Below, in pieces: positions 16,663 to 25,319 of a stretch of DNA of 36,789 bases. Every line of letters starts with the position of its first letter. Position 1 is the stretch's first letter. Position numbers and translations under genes: made by a program. Source of the DNA: Hyphomicrobiaceae bacterium (lineage in GTDB: Bacteria > Pseudomonadota > Alphaproteobacteria > Rhizobiales > Hyphomicrobiaceae); NCBI GenBank assembly GCA_025351355.1, contig JANXWC010000032.1, forward strand, positions 1 through 36,789. The letters run 5' to 3'. The notes below the pieces were generated by a model, which searched no databases, was not told the DNA's origin, and saw only the letters and a list, made by a program, of their open reading frames with translations.

Positions 16663-17387
16663 GGTTCACGCCGCAGTGTCATCGCGAGGCGAATGAAGGT
16701 CGAGGCAATGACCCACACCGCCCTGGCGACGACACGGACGTTGCCGGAAACCTTTGATTTTCCGCCATTGCGCCGCTTCTGCCCGACGGGTAGCTCAATG
16801 ACGCGCAGTCCGGCGGCAGCAACGCGCATTTGCATTTCAAGGTTCCAACCGAACGTCTCGTCACGCATGCCCAACTGCGCCAGAGAACTTCGCGTAATGG
16901 CCCGGAAAGGCGACATGTCGGAGTAGCGCACACCGTAAACGAGACGTATTAAAAATCCGGCGAGATGACCGGCGACGATCTGCGGCAGTGATAACGCACC
17001 ATTTTCCCGCACGCCTTTGAGGCGGGTGCCATGTACAAAATCGGCGCACCCGGTGAGTAGCGGTTCGAGGATAGCGGGAATATGTTCAGGTCGATCGCTG
17101 CCGTCCCCGTCCATGAACAACACGATCTCCACGTCCGGGGAAAGCGCAGCGATCCCCGTCTGGATGGCTCGGCCATAACCACGGCGCGGCTCGATAATAA
17201 CGATGGCACCGGCCTGCTCTGCATTGATCACGGTCGCATCCGACGAATTTCCGTCGACGACAGTGATCGCGCTGATGCCCTGTTCACGAACCGCCCGCAC
17301 CATTGGGCCAATAGCCGCTTCCTCATTCAGGACAGGCACAATCAACGCGACGTGGCTGTATCGGACCACCGGCGACGTATCGAGCAT
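16644..17387 (-). CDS. Family 2 glycosyltransferase, dolichyl/polyprenyl-phosphate sugar transferase type
   Basis: A 247-residue GT-A protein. ALIVPVLNEEAAIGPMV, TVVDGNSSDAT, LFMDGDGSDRPEHI (DxD) and the acceptor region DMSPFRAI....LGMRDETFGWNLEMQMRVAAAGLRVIELPV..RRRNGGKSKVSG are characteristic of DPM1-like polyprenyl-phosphate sugar synthases and relatives. A C-terminal hydrophobic helix may anchor it. I chose ATG 17387, 5 bases after the radical SAM stop; a GTG at 17426 would overlap that gene by 34 bases. It is the last gene of a four-gene operon and probably supplies a lipid-linked sugar donor to the GT-C enzyme encoded upstream. Sugar unknown. Confidence 0.87.
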   Translation of the reverse strand: MLDTSPVVRYSHVALIVPVLNEEAAIGPMVRAVREQGISAITVVDGNSSDATVINAEQAGAIVIIEPRRGYGRAIQTGIAALSPDVEIVLFMDGDGSDRPEHIPAILEPLLTGCADFVHGTRLKGVRENGALSLPQIVAGHLAGFLIRLVYGVRYSDMSPFRAITRSSLAQLGMRDETFGWNLEMQMRVAAAGLRVIELPVGQKRRNGGKSKVSGNVRVVARAVWVIASTFIRLAMTLRREPQAKRR

Positions 17388-17392
17388 CCCGA

Positions 17393-18463
17393 TTACAAGC
17401 TCCAGCGCAGACCGCAACTGGTGCACGCCTTGGCCGGATTGTCGGACTGAATGGCCGCTCGAAACGACTGGTAGGCCGGACCGTTCCAGATCTGACCCAG
17501 CGTCGCCTGGGTGGCATCACCAAGTGTGTAGTTCTCGTAACCCTTTTGCGAGAACGGCGCGATACAGCACGGCAGCGCGCGTCCGTTGGCGGTGAAATAC
17601 ATCACCGTCCAAGGCCGCCGACACAATGCCCACGGATTTTTGTCCGTCGCCATTTTCAGGCTGGTGCCCGGCTCTGTTGCACCGGACGCATTGAAGAAAA
17701 TTCCCAACGCTTTAGCTTGTGCTTCCGCTGCCTCGATATGCCCGGCCTCTTCCCTCGATAGGTGTTCAAACAAGGCTTGGTCCGGCCGCGCCTTGCCGAC
17801 GGCGCCTTCGTCGAAGAAAACCAGTCGCTGCAAATGCACTTCCTTAACCCCGATGGAATTGGCGACGCGCACGAAATCCGGCAGCTGGGCAATAGTCTCC
17901 TTCATTCCGGTGAGCCATAATGATACTTTTGGCGTGCTCAGCTTCTCGCGCGCTTGCATGTCGGTGAACGCCCGAACGTTGCGTAAAATGCGGTTGAAGA
18001 AATCTTTGCCGCGCACCTCGATAAAGGTCTTGGCATCGGCCGCATCGAGCGAGACGCGCAGTTCGTCCAGTCCCGTATCGACGAGTTCCCGACCTTTTTT
18101 GGCGGTCAGCAGGGTCCCGTTCGTATTGAACAGAACATAGGCGCCCCGATCCTTGAGATAGCGGATCATGCGCGGCAAATCCTTGACCATCATCGGTTCA
18201 CCGACACCATGCAGAACAACTCGCGAGATGTTCGGCACCTGATCGACGATCGTGCTGAAAAGCTCCCAGCTCATATCGGCCGGTGGCTCTAATTCTTCAT
18301 AGGTCCGCGGGCAGGTCGTGCACAGCAGATTGCAGCGGTTGGTGGTCTCCAGATAGAGGCAAACGGGCTCATGGGCTGCGACAATAGAGTCAACTTGCAC
18401 TGCCTCATGGTAGCGTCGCGGGTCGATGCCGCTTCGAGAACCGGCGGACATTGCGTTTGTCAT
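17393..18463 (-). CDS. Radical SAM protein (SPASM-like) in glycosyltransferase operon
   Basis: A 356-residue protein with C44-x3-C48-x2-C51 in TNRCNLLCTTC, a VVLHGVGEPMMVKDLPRMI segment (GGEP-like), an FNTNGTLL strand and LDELRVSLDAADAKTF. The C-terminus has a second Cys set (ALCRRPW, ALPCCIAP, ACTSCGL), matching a SPASM-type auxiliary cluster domain of the kind linked to MoaA/PqqE-like proteins. Its ATG overlaps the stop of the upstream membrane glycosyltransferase (ATGA), and the next gene starts 5 bases after its stop. It therefore acts with three sugar-transfer genes, perhaps modifying a sugar or lipid. It is not closely similar to the other radical SAM protein at 8429-9481. Substrate unknown. 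Confidence 0.88.
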   Translation of the reverse strand: MTNAMSAGSRSGIDPRRYHEAVQVDSIVAAHEPVCLYLETTNRCNLLCTTCPRTYEELEPPADMSWELFSTIVDQVPNISRVVLHGVGEPMMVKDLPRMIRYLKDRGAYVLFNTNGTLLTAKKGRELVDTGLDELRVSLDAADAKTFIEVRGKDFFNRILRNVRAFTDMQAREKLSTPKVSLWLTGMKETIAQLPDFVRVANSIGVKEVHLQRLVFFDEGAVGKARPDQALFEHLSREEAGHIEAAEAQAKALGIFFNASGATEPGTSLKMATDKNPWALCRRPWTVMYFTANGRALPCCIAPFSQKGYENYTLGDATQATLGQIWNGPAYQSFRAAIQSDNPAKACTSCGLRWSL

Positions 18464-19800
18464 GATAGCCGGACTCCGGAGTTGAGCTTAAAACCATTCG
18501 TGTTGCGCGCGTGCACATCCCAAAAGATCGCCAGTAAAACGACACTATGGAAAGTCATCTGTCGCACACCATAGTCGATGACTGGATACAACGGATAAAC
18601 GTCGTGCGCTTGCAGCGCCCCTACGGTCACCACCCACAGCGTCACGAGACGAGGAAAAATGACTAAAAATGGCATCAAAACCAGATAGTACCAGGGATAA
18701 TGCGGCGTCAGGAGAACCAGGAACAGGCCAACAAGAAACGCCAGAGCCCTGATTGCAGATCGTTCGGATCGATCGCTCCGAAAACCGATTATGATGGCAA
18801 GCGCGCCAATGGCTATCGCCGACGCCAGGACATACACTCGGCCAATACCGACGAGCGGGCCAGTGATGATTTGCAAGAGGTCTGGATACCAGAACCCACC
18901 TCCGGCTGCATAGCCTTCCTCAGCTACGTACCCGGATGCAAAACCGAACACCTTCCAGCCGACGGATAAATAAGGAAGATAGCTTAGCCCGACGACCACC
19001 GCGAAAACGGTCGGCATGCGCCAATCCCACGGTTTCCAGAAAACCGGCAGCGCCAGCAGGGCGATTGGTTTCATCAGAGCAGCAAGCGTCACGACCAAAA
19101 CTGCACGCAGCGGTCGGTTTTTCACGAACAGCCAAACGCCGAACACCATGGTTCCCGTCATCGCTGCATCGATATGCGCGTTGCCGGCTATCTCCCATAG
19201 GGCAAGTGGGTGCCAGGCCCAGGCAGCAATACGGCTGAGCGGTTGTCCCAGACGTCGCAAAATATCGAGTAGGCACGCAATGCCCAAGGCTTCAAAAAAC
19301 ATCATGCATGCCTTGATCGCGATTACGCTCTCGCTGACGCTCGCCGTCAGAAAAAACAATATCTGCGCCACCGGCGGATAGATCGTCGGTGCATAATCGG
19401 CACGGTTGATATTTGGATAGATCGCGCCATCGCGCAACGCGGCAAGTTCCTGCGCCGCCGGCACATACCGATAGGGATTGATCCCGTGACCTTGCACCCG
19501 GCCGTCCCAGACATAGCGGTAGAGATCACTCGACAAATAGGGATCGCTCGCGAGATATGGGATTCGCATTGCCAATGCGGCACCCAGGATGATCCAAAGC
19601 GCCGTCGTCTCGTCGACATCACGGGGCACCATCGCAGCCCATGCCGCCGCCGATGCCACAAACAGGGCCATTGCAAAAAAACCATAGAGGCCGGTTGCTG
19701 CATGTATCCGCGATGCATACGCCGACAGTACAACGAGACCGGCGGCCACCGCGGCTAGCTGGGCCAGTCCAACATTGGCGCGCGCCGTCGCACCTATCAT
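18460..19800 (-). CDS. GT-C fold integral membrane glycosyltransferase (GT87/mannosyltransferase-like)
   Basis: A 446-residue protein with around ten to twelve hydrophobic segments. After the second or third helix it has DPYLSSDLYRYVWDGRVQ and GINPYRY, followed by YPPVAQILFF, which are the hallmark first periplasmic loop acidic motif and the YPP motif of GT-C enzymes that use polyprenyl-phosphate-linked sugars. Start and stop both overlap neighbours by ATGA (stop with the radical SAM gene, start with the DUF2064 gene), making a strict operon. Likely transfers a sugar to an acceptor on the outer face of the inner membrane, with the GT2 protein making the donor. Acceptor unknown. Confidence 0.85.
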   Translation of the reverse strand: MIGATARANVGLAQLAAVAAGLVVLSAYASRIHAATGLYGFFAMALFVASAAAWAAMVPRDVDETTALWIILGAALAMRIPYLASDPYLSSDLYRYVWDGRVQGHGINPYRYVPAAQELAALRDGAIYPNINRADYAPTIYPPVAQILFFLTASVSESVIAIKACMMFFEALGIACLLDILRRLGQPLSRIAAWAWHPLALWEIAGNAHIDAAMTGTMVFGVWLFVKNRPLRAVLVVTLAALMKPIALLALPVFWKPWDWRMPTVFAVVVGLSYLPYLSVGWKVFGFASGYVAEEGYAAGGGFWYPDLLQIITGPLVGIGRVYVLASAIAIGALAIIIGFRSDRSERSAIRALAFLVGLFLVLLTPHYPWYYLVLMPFLVIFPRLVTLWVVTVGALQAHDVYPLYPVIDYGVRQMTFHSVVLLAIFWDVHARNTNGFKLNSGVRLS

Positions 19801-20573
19801 GGCGACCCTACCGGCGAGTAGCGAACCTCAATCTCGCGCGCAACGTCGGAATGCCTATCAAAAAATGCTCGCGTCAAAGTTGGCTCGTTCCCCACTAATC
19901 CACCTGGATCAAATCCAACACCTTTGCCGCTCAGCTCGGCCAGCAGCAATGCCAGCGTTGCCGCTTCGTCCACATCATACCACGGCGCGAGAGATGCGAC
20001 CGAGAGCCCGGCCTCGGCGGCCCGTGTCAGCGTGGTCTGATAAACAACCGGCGTACTCCAAGGAATATCGGTAAAAAGCGTCTTGCACGGATGCTTTAGG
20101 CCGATCAGGTAGTAACCGCCATCGATGGCAGGGCCTAGCACAACCCGGTGACCCGGCTGCCGCAATAGTGATATAGCCTCCTGCAGCAGGGATGCCGGCA
20201 AAGTCGGACTATCGGCATTGACCAGCACCACACAGTCGTGACCGCTGGCGAGCAGATGCGCAGAGGCGCCGTCAAGAACCACGCCCAAAGTCGCATCCCG
20301 ACGACATAACAAACCGAAATCTGACGGCAGAAATGATCGCAGCGTCTCTTCAGAACCTTCCGGAGCATAGACCGCGTAACCACGACAATTTAAGGCCGGA
20401 GCCAGCTCTGCGATCGTCACGGAGATGTCACGCAAGAAGCAACCGGCCAACTCTGCGGCTCTCTCAGCCCCTAAAAGCGAAATCAGACGCGTTTTGCTGG
20501 CACCCGGCGACGGCGTCTTGCAGATGATAGCGATCGCTGCCGTTCGCGCAGATATGGTTTGAGATCCCTTCAT
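19797..20573 (-). CDS. DUF2064 / TIGR04282-type nucleotidyl- or glycosyl-transferase-like protein
   Basis: A 258-residue protein with a CofC/GT-A-like fold: [23 protein letters not shown] at the N-terminus (nucleotide-binding loop), [35 protein letters not shown] (DxD-like) and [20 protein letters not shown]...[20 protein letters not shown]. This order defines DUF2064, described in TIGRFAMs as TIGR04282, first named rSAM/selenodomain-associated transferase 1 and later an arsenosugar biosynthesis glycosyltransferase. Here it is the first gene of an operon that includes a radical SAM gene and it faces a selD locus, which fits that association. ATG 20573 is chosen over a TTG at 20588. Substrate is unknown. 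Confidence 0.87.
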   Translation of the reverse strand: MKGSQTISARTAAIAIICKTPSPGASKTRLISLLGAERAAELAGCFLRDISVTIAELAPALNCRGYAVYAPEGSEETLRSFLPSDFGLLCRRDATLGVVLDGASAHLLASGHDCVVLVNADSPTLPASLLQEAISLLRQPGHRVVLGPAIDGGYYLIGLKHPCKTLFTDIPWSTPVVYQTTLTRAAEAGLSVASLAPWYDVDEAATLALLLAELSGKGVGFDPGGLVGNEPTLTRAFFDRHSDVAREIEVRYSPVGSP

Positions 20574-20803
20574 TACAATCGATCTCAATCTTTTCCTGTA
20601 AATGGCCCCACATCGCGTCTAGGCTTATCGCGCACCGCTCGACGACACCAGACCTGACGCTGAGCGTGACGAAGACTTTAGTCCGCGTTACCTTCCTCCG
20701 CCAAGTAACGATAGCTCCCACAAAAATGAACTCTTCGTGTAAAAAGCTGGTTCGAGCATCCGGCCTTAGGCGACTCCACCATACAACCAACCGGAGATGT
20801 GCA
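20574..20803. promoter_or_regulatory. Divergent region between glycosyltransferase operon and adenine deaminase
   Basis: About 230 bases with no convincing gene. It must hold the promoters of the four-gene minus-strand operon and of the deaminase gene. The deaminase frame happens to stay open back to 20666, but the peptide it would add is Arg/Lys/Cys-rich and unlike the family. I see no clear promoter boxes, riboswitch or long inverted repeat. Confidence 0.4.
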
Positions 20804-20806
20804 TTG
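20793..20806 (+). promoter_or_regulatory. Ribosome binding site supporting a TTG start
   Basis: GGAG at 20793-20796 is followed by 7 bases and then TTG at 20804, in frame with adenine deaminase exactly where homology begins. The ATG at 20797 is in another frame and stops after five codons. Confidence 0.65.
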
Positions 20807-22507
20807 CGGACTGACGACCTTGCGAGGATGATTGCACAAGGGCGCGGGCACCAACCGGCCGATCTCGTGATCAAGAACACCACCCTTCTCGATATTATCA
20901 CCGGAAGGTTGACCAAAACTGATATCGCGATTTGCGGCGATCGAATCGTCGGCACGCACGGCGACTATTCCGGCGCTCTCGAAATCGACGCACGCGGACT
21001 TGTCGCAGTCCCAGGTTTCATCGACACGCACCTGCACGTCGAATCGTCTCTAACGACGCCGGGCGAGTTCGATCGTTGCGTCTTGCCGCACGGCGTCACC
21101 ACTGCCATCTGCGACCCGCACGAGATAGCCAACGTAATCGGCACTGCTGCGCTCGATTATTTCTTCGATTGCGCGTCAACCACCATCATGGATCTGCGCG
21201 TGCAGCTTTCCAGCTGCGTTCCGGCAACCCATCTTGAAACCGCCGGCGCACGCCTCGACGCACGCGATCTTCTTGCATATCGAGGACGCACTCACGGTCT
21301 CGGGCTCGCTGAGTTCATGAATTTTCCCGGCGTGATCAATGCCGATCCCGCTTGTCTCGCCAAGCTCATTGGCTTTCAGGACGGCCATATCGATGGCCAT
21401 GCGCCGCTAGTTCGTGGCTACGACCTGAATGCGTATCTGTCGGCAGGAATCCGCACCGACCATGAGACGACAACGGCCGACGAAGCCATGGAAAAGCTGT
21501 CCAAGGGCATGACGATTTTGATACGCGAGGGTTCGGTGTCAAAAGACTTGTCCGCTCTGTCGTCGATCATTTCCATCGAAACCGCCCCATATCTTGCATT
21601 TTGCACCGACGACAGAAATCCCCTCGACATCGCCGAGGAAGGCCATCTCGACTTCATCATTCGCTCGGCGATAAAAATGGGTGCGCCCCCGCTTGCGGTC
21701 TACCGCATGGCGACGCTGTCTGCAGCGACCGCATTCGGCCTCAGGGATCGCGGCATCATCGCTCCAGGACGAAGGGCCGATATTGTATTGCTCGACGATC
21801 TCAACGATTGCCGCGTCAATCGCGTGATCAGCGCTGGTCGGTTAGTCGACGTAAACCTGTTCGCGACACGACGCGCTGTAACTCCGGTCGGCCTCAATTC
21901 GATGAAGGCCCGCAAAACAGTTGCCAGTGATTTTGCAGCGCGTGCTTCCGGTCCAACTGGTCCGGTGATCGGTATCATCCCCGGTAAGATTATCACCAAC
22001 CACCTGCGCTTGACGTTGCCCTATCGCGACGGATTGCGCTCGATCGACCTCAGCCAAGATGCGATCAAGGTCGCTGTGATAGCCCGCCATGGCATCAACG
22101 ATAATATCGGCGTCGGCTTTGTGCATGGCTTTGGCATGAAGAGGGGTGCAATCGCCTCATCAGTCGGTCACGACAGTCACAATATTTGCGTCGTCGGCGT
22201 TGACGACGGCGATATCGCACTCGCCACCAATCGATTGGGAGAAATCGGTGGCGGTTTCGTGGTCGCCGAGGGCGGCCGCATTCTTTCCGAGTTGGCACTG
22301 CCGGTTGCCGGCTTGATGAGCGCGCTGCCCTTCGAAGATGTGCGCGACGCACTCATTCCGCTGCGTGCCGCAGCGAAAGGATTGGGAGTAGTGCTTTCGG
22401 AGCCGTTTTTGCAGGTAGCTTTCCTTCCATTGCCTGTCATTCCCAGCTTGAAAATTACCGACATGGGACTTGTCGACGTCGACCGGTTCGAGCTCATTGT
22501 GCCGTGA
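20804..22507 (+). CDS. ade: Adenine deaminase
   Basis: A 567-residue amidohydrolase, the usual size for bacterial Ade/AdeC. Metal-site and family motifs are present: [27 protein letters not shown], and [19 protein letters not shown], followed by the C-terminal domain with [39 protein letters not shown] and [10 protein letters not shown]. It converts adenine to hypoxanthine with Mn/Fe cofactor in the cytoplasm. The start is set at TTG 20804 by its ribosome binding site and by homology. It faces away from the glycosyltransferase operon and is followed after 111 bases by a MetE-like gene on the same strand. In this locus it could dispose of adenine released by the nucleoside phosphorylase; that link is inference. 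Confidence 0.92.
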   Translation: MRTDDLARMIAQGRGHQPADLVIKNTTLLDIITGRLTKTDIAICGDRIVGTHGDYSGALEIDARGLVAVPGFIDTHLHVESSLTTPGEFDRCVLPHGVTTAICDPHEIANVIGTAALDYFFDCASTTIMDLRVQLSSCVPATHLETAGARLDARDLLAYRGRTHGLGLAEFMNFPGVINADPACLAKLIGFQDGHIDGHAPLVRGYDLNAYLSAGIRTDHETTTADEAMEKLSKGMTILIREGSVSKDLSALSSIISIETAPYLAFCTDDRNPLDIAEEGHLDFIIRSAIKMGAPPLAVYRMATLSAATAFGLRDRGIIAPGRRADIVLLDDLNDCRVNRVISAGRLVDVNLFATRRAVTPVGLNSMKARKTVASDFAARASGPTGPVIGIIPGKIITNHLRLTLPYRDGLRSIDLSQDAIKVAVIARHGINDNIGVGFVHGFGMKRGAIASSVGHDSHNICVVGVDDGDIALATNRLGEIGGGFVVAEGGRILSELALPVAGLMSALPFEDVRDALIPLRAAAKGLGVVLSEPFLQVAFLPLPVIPSLKITDMGLVDVDRFELIVP

Positions 22508-22618
22508 ACGCAAGAAATGCCAACTGATCCCAAGGCAAGCTCCGATAACATTAAACCGATTACGCCGAACGATCCGCGTGAAACAGTCTTTCATTTGGCC
22601 TGAGTAAGGGACACTGCC

Positions 22619-23650
22619 ATGGCAATAAACTACTTGCTGCCCACCACCGTCGTCGGCAGTTACCCGCAACCTGATTGGCTGGTCGATCGGGCGCTATTGT
22701 CCAAAGTCGTGCCTCGCATCCGCATGTCCGAGATTTGGCGCATTCCCGCCCCATTCCTCGAGCAGGCGCAGGACGACGCCACGATCGTCGCTATCCGTGA
22801 CATGGAGCGCGCAGGCATCGACATTATCACCGACGGAGAAATCCGCCGCGAAAGCTATTCCAACCGTTTTGCGACCGAACTTGAAGGCATCGAGATCGAC
22901 CCACCCGGCTTTGTCGAAGCTCGATCGGGTAGAACGGCTGTGCCGCGTGTCGTCGGCAAAATCAGACGGACGCGTCCCGTCGAGGTCGACGATATGAAAT
23001 TCTTGCGGCGTACGACCGACCGGATCGCAAAAATAACACTCCCCGGACCTTTCACAATGGGTCAGCAGGCCCAGGATAATTATTACAAAGACGATGAAGC
23101 GCTGGCCATGGCGATGGCCGAGGCCGTCAATGCCGAAGCCCATGGTCTCGTCAAAGCGGGAGCTGATGTCATTCAACTCGATGAACCCTGGGTGCGCAAC
23201 AATCCGGAAGCCGCCAAGCGCTATGCGGTCAAGGTCATCAATCGAGCACTTCGAGACATCACCGTGCCAACCGTCGTCCACATTTGCTTCGGCTACGCCG
23301 CAGTTGTGCACGGTAGCAAACCAACAGGATATGCGTTCCTCGCCGAACTTGCCGATTGTGCGGCCGAAACACTTTCGATCGAGGCGGCCCAGCCGAAACT
23401 CGACCTCGGAGTGCTCAAGGACTTGGCGCCGAAAAAAGTCATGCTCGGCGTACTCGATCTCGGCGACCGCAAGATTGAATCGGCGAAACTTGTTGCTGAA
23501 CGCATCCGGGCAGGACTGAAATACCTGCCGGCGGATCGGCTTATTCCAGCGCCAGATTGCGGCATGAAATATCTCCCGCGCGAGATCGCATTCGGCAAGC
23601 TGAAGGCGCTTAGCGATGGTGCCGCAATTGTCCGCAAGGAGCTGGGCTGA
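22619..23650 (+). CDS. MetE catalytic-domain homologue (cobalamin-independent methionine synthase family)
   Basis: A 343-residue protein equal to only the C-terminal catalytic half of classical MetE (about 750 residues). It has TTVVGSYPQP, DIITDGEIRRESY, QLDEPWVR, and the zinc site residues H221 and C223 in VVHICFGY and C314 in PAPDCGMK. It lacks the N-terminal folate-binding half, so the methyl donor may differ from methyltetrahydrofolate triglutamate (core-MetE proteins of archaea use methylcobalamin-type donors). Possible acceptors are homocysteine, selenohomocysteine or another thiol/selenol; a selenium link is suggested only by the neighbourhood. ATG 22619 has AAGGG about 9 bases upstream. 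It is convergent with soxX, with 7 bases between the stops. Confidence 0.87.
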   Translation: MAINYLLPTTVVGSYPQPDWLVDRALLSKVVPRIRMSEIWRIPAPFLEQAQDDATIVAIRDMERAGIDIITDGEIRRESYSNRFATELEGIEIDPPGFVEARSGRTAVPRVVGKIRRTRPVEVDDMKFLRRTTDRIAKITLPGPFTMGQQAQDNYYKDDEALAMAMAEAVNAEAHGLVKAGADVIQLDEPWVRNNPEAAKRYAVKVINRALRDITVPTVVHICFGYAAVVHGSKPTGYAFLAELADCAAETLSIEAAQPKLDLGVLKDLAPKKVMLGVLDLGDRKIESAKLVAERIRAGLKYLPADRLIPAPDCGMKYLPREIAFGKLKALSDGAAIVRKELG

Positions 23651-23651
23651 G

Positions 23652-23670
23652 CAATCCTTAGGGATTGTTT
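23652..23670. terminator. Weak hairpin between convergent MetE-like and soxX genes
   Basis: CAATCC (23652-23657), loop TTAG, GGATTG (23662-23667), then TTT on the plus strand. The 6-bp stem is weak and includes the soxX stop codon, but the position between convergent genes is suitable for termination of the MetE-like transcript. Confidence 0.35.
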
Positions 23671-24293
23671 ACCGGACTGGCGGGATCGAACAAATAGGCG
23701 GTTACGTCTTTAATTTGTTGTTCGGTCAGGAATTTGTGAGCCCCGAAACGCGGCATGCTTGAGCATGGCAGCACCGACTGGGCGTTGAAGATCTTGGCAT
23801 AGGCAGCCTTGGCTTCCGCAGATTCAAATTTGCGTATCTTACCGTATTCAGCCAAACTTGGCCCGAGTGTGCCGTAGCTCAACTCCTTCGGCGCCATCTG
23901 GTGGCAGGCATAGCAGTTGCCGCCGCGCACAGTGTCGTCCTTGTCTGAAAATTGGCCGCCGGTGCCTGTTTGCGCCACAGCTTCGCCGGCTTTCCAGGAC
24001 CCCAGCACATTTCCGTCGGCCGGGAATACGAGCGTGGCAATTTCGCGCGCTTTGATCGCGGCATATTCGGCCCTCGGTGGGTCGTTACGAAACTGGCTGC
24101 ACACGCGCTGCGTCTCATCCTGCTTTATGCGGCTCTCCCACCCAGCCGGCGGCGACTTCCACGTGTTGCGGACATAGGCTTCGACTTGTTCAAGCGACGC
24201 TTTTGCCGGCTGTTGGCCCCAGACATTCCCAATATGGGCAACGAGGGTTCCAAACGCGATGGCACAAAGAAAAACGAATTTTGGCATCATCAT
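23658..24293 (-). CDS. soxX: SoxX, c-type cytochrome subunit of the SoxXA thiosulfate-oxidising complex
   Basis: A 211-residue exported cytochrome. A signal peptide (FVFLCAIAFGTLVAH...VWGQQ) precedes an N-terminal extension and a single haem site, C127-YA-C130-H131, in GGNCYACHQMAPKE. The conserved LSYGTLGPSLAEYGKIR segment and CSSMPRFGAHKFLTEQQIKDVTAYLFDP, with the distal Met ligand, identify SoxX. SoxXA joins thiosulfate to the SoxYZ carrier in the periplasm. Three ATG codons occur in a row (24293, 24290, 24287); GGGGAG just upstream suits the third best by spacing, so the protein may be two residues shorter. It follows soxA by 8 bases. Confidence 0.93.
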   Translation of the reverse strand: MMMPKFVFLCAIAFGTLVAHIGNVWGQQPAKASLEQVEAYVRNTWKSPPAGWESRIKQDETQRVCSQFRNDPPRAEYAAIKAREIATLVFPADGNVLGSWKAGEAVAQTGTGGQFSDKDDTVRGGNCYACHQMAPKELSYGTLGPSLAEYGKIRKFESAEAKAAYAKIFNAQSVLPCSSMPRFGAHKFLTEQQIKDVTAYLFDPASPVNNP

Positions 24294-24301
24294 ACTCCCC
24301 C

Positions 24302-25129
24302 TCAGCGCTTGATGGACGGCACGACAATATCGCCGCCTTCCGCCTGTTTGGTAAGATAGAGGGTAAGCGCCGTGATGCCGTCCGACGCATAGTCCGGGGC
24401 CGGCATCCGCATCTGCCGGTAGCAATCCCACAACCGGTGCTGCATCGTACGCATCTGACTTTGCGAGACGCGATAGGTTGGCCACGAACCCATCGTCTCC
24501 TGTGCCGGCTTGCCGGGCTTCGCGAGATTGGGCAAAGCCTGCAGCCTGATACGTTTGCCATCATCGCCATGACACGTCGCGCACGAAAAATCCATGACCG
24601 CTGAGCGGCGATAAAACAAAGCCTCTCCGACCGCCAGCATCTCTCGCTCCTTCAGACTCGAAATCGAAACCGCGAATTTCATGCCGCTGGACTTATTGGC
24701 CACGAACGCCACAAGATCTTCCAAATCGGACACCACACCAGGACCACTGAATCGCCGCCTGACAATATCCGTTGTCTCCAGATCTTGCAGCGATTGCATG
24801 CACCACAGCAGGCGTTGCTCGATATCCATAACGCGGTCGGCATCGGCAAAGTAGCGCGGTAATTTCGCGTAGGCGCCCTCGAGTTTACCCGCACCCTCGC
24901 CCAGATCGCACTGCTGCAAAGAAACATTCTTGCTGCCGCGCGCGGTGGACCACAGCGCCTCGCCTCGATCGACATTCAGGAACGCCGGGTTTGCCATCGG
25001 GTCGCTGATCATCGCCCGATACCGCTCGATCTCCTGTTCGGTGACGTCGGTTGTCTGCTGTGCCTCCAAACCCGAGAGCGTCGCAAACAGTAGAAAGCCG
25101 AGGCTGCCAAGAACCGTCAGTAGTCGCAA
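24302..25129 (-). CDS. soxA: SoxA, catalytic c-type cytochrome subunit of SoxXA
   Basis: A 275-residue exported protein (signal [23 protein letters not shown]). The C-terminal haem site is C183-AT-C186-H187 in [11 protein letters not shown], and Cys236 in [11 protein letters not shown] is the expected axial-ligand/persulfide cysteine where thiosulfate is joined to SoxY. The N-terminal cytochrome domain has lost its CxxCH: only isolated cysteines (LQQCDLG and LLWCMQ) remain, possibly a disulfide, as in monohaem SoxA proteins. It is the first gene of a soxA-soxX unit and is divergent from soxB with 190 bases between. soxY, soxZ, soxC and soxD are not in this window. Confidence 0.93.
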   Translation of the reverse strand: MRLLTVLGSLGFLLFATLSGLEAQQTTDVTEQEIERYRAMISDPMANPAFLNVDRGEALWSTARGSKNVSLQQCDLGEGAGKLEGAYAKLPRYFADADRVMDIEQRLLWCMQSLQDLETTDIVRRRFSGPGVVSDLEDLVAFVANKSSGMKFAVSISSLKEREMLAVGEALFYRRSAVMDFSCATCHGDDGKRIRLQALPNLAKPGKPAQETMGSWPTYRVSQSQMRTMQHRLWDCYRQMRMPAPDYASDGITALTLYLTKQAEGGDIVVPSIKR

Positions 25130-25319
25130 AACAACCTCCCGAATTTACGGCGCCATTGATTTGTTATGCACGCGCGATCATGGTGCCTAGCCGCGCATCG
25201 TTGGTAGCTTGCGTTTTATGCTAAAGGCAAGACAGCTGTGTTGCCTCTGGCCGCGGGTCGGCCCTTGGCAATACCACGCACAATGACCCAAAATCCAGGC
25301 AATCGGGGAATGCAATCGT
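25130..25319. promoter_or_regulatory. soxA-soxB divergent promoter region
   Basis: The 190 bases between divergent soxA and soxB starts must contain both promoters. I see no clear consensus boxes or operator. A GGGGAA at about 25306 serves as a possible ribosome binding site for soxB. Confidence 0.4.
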
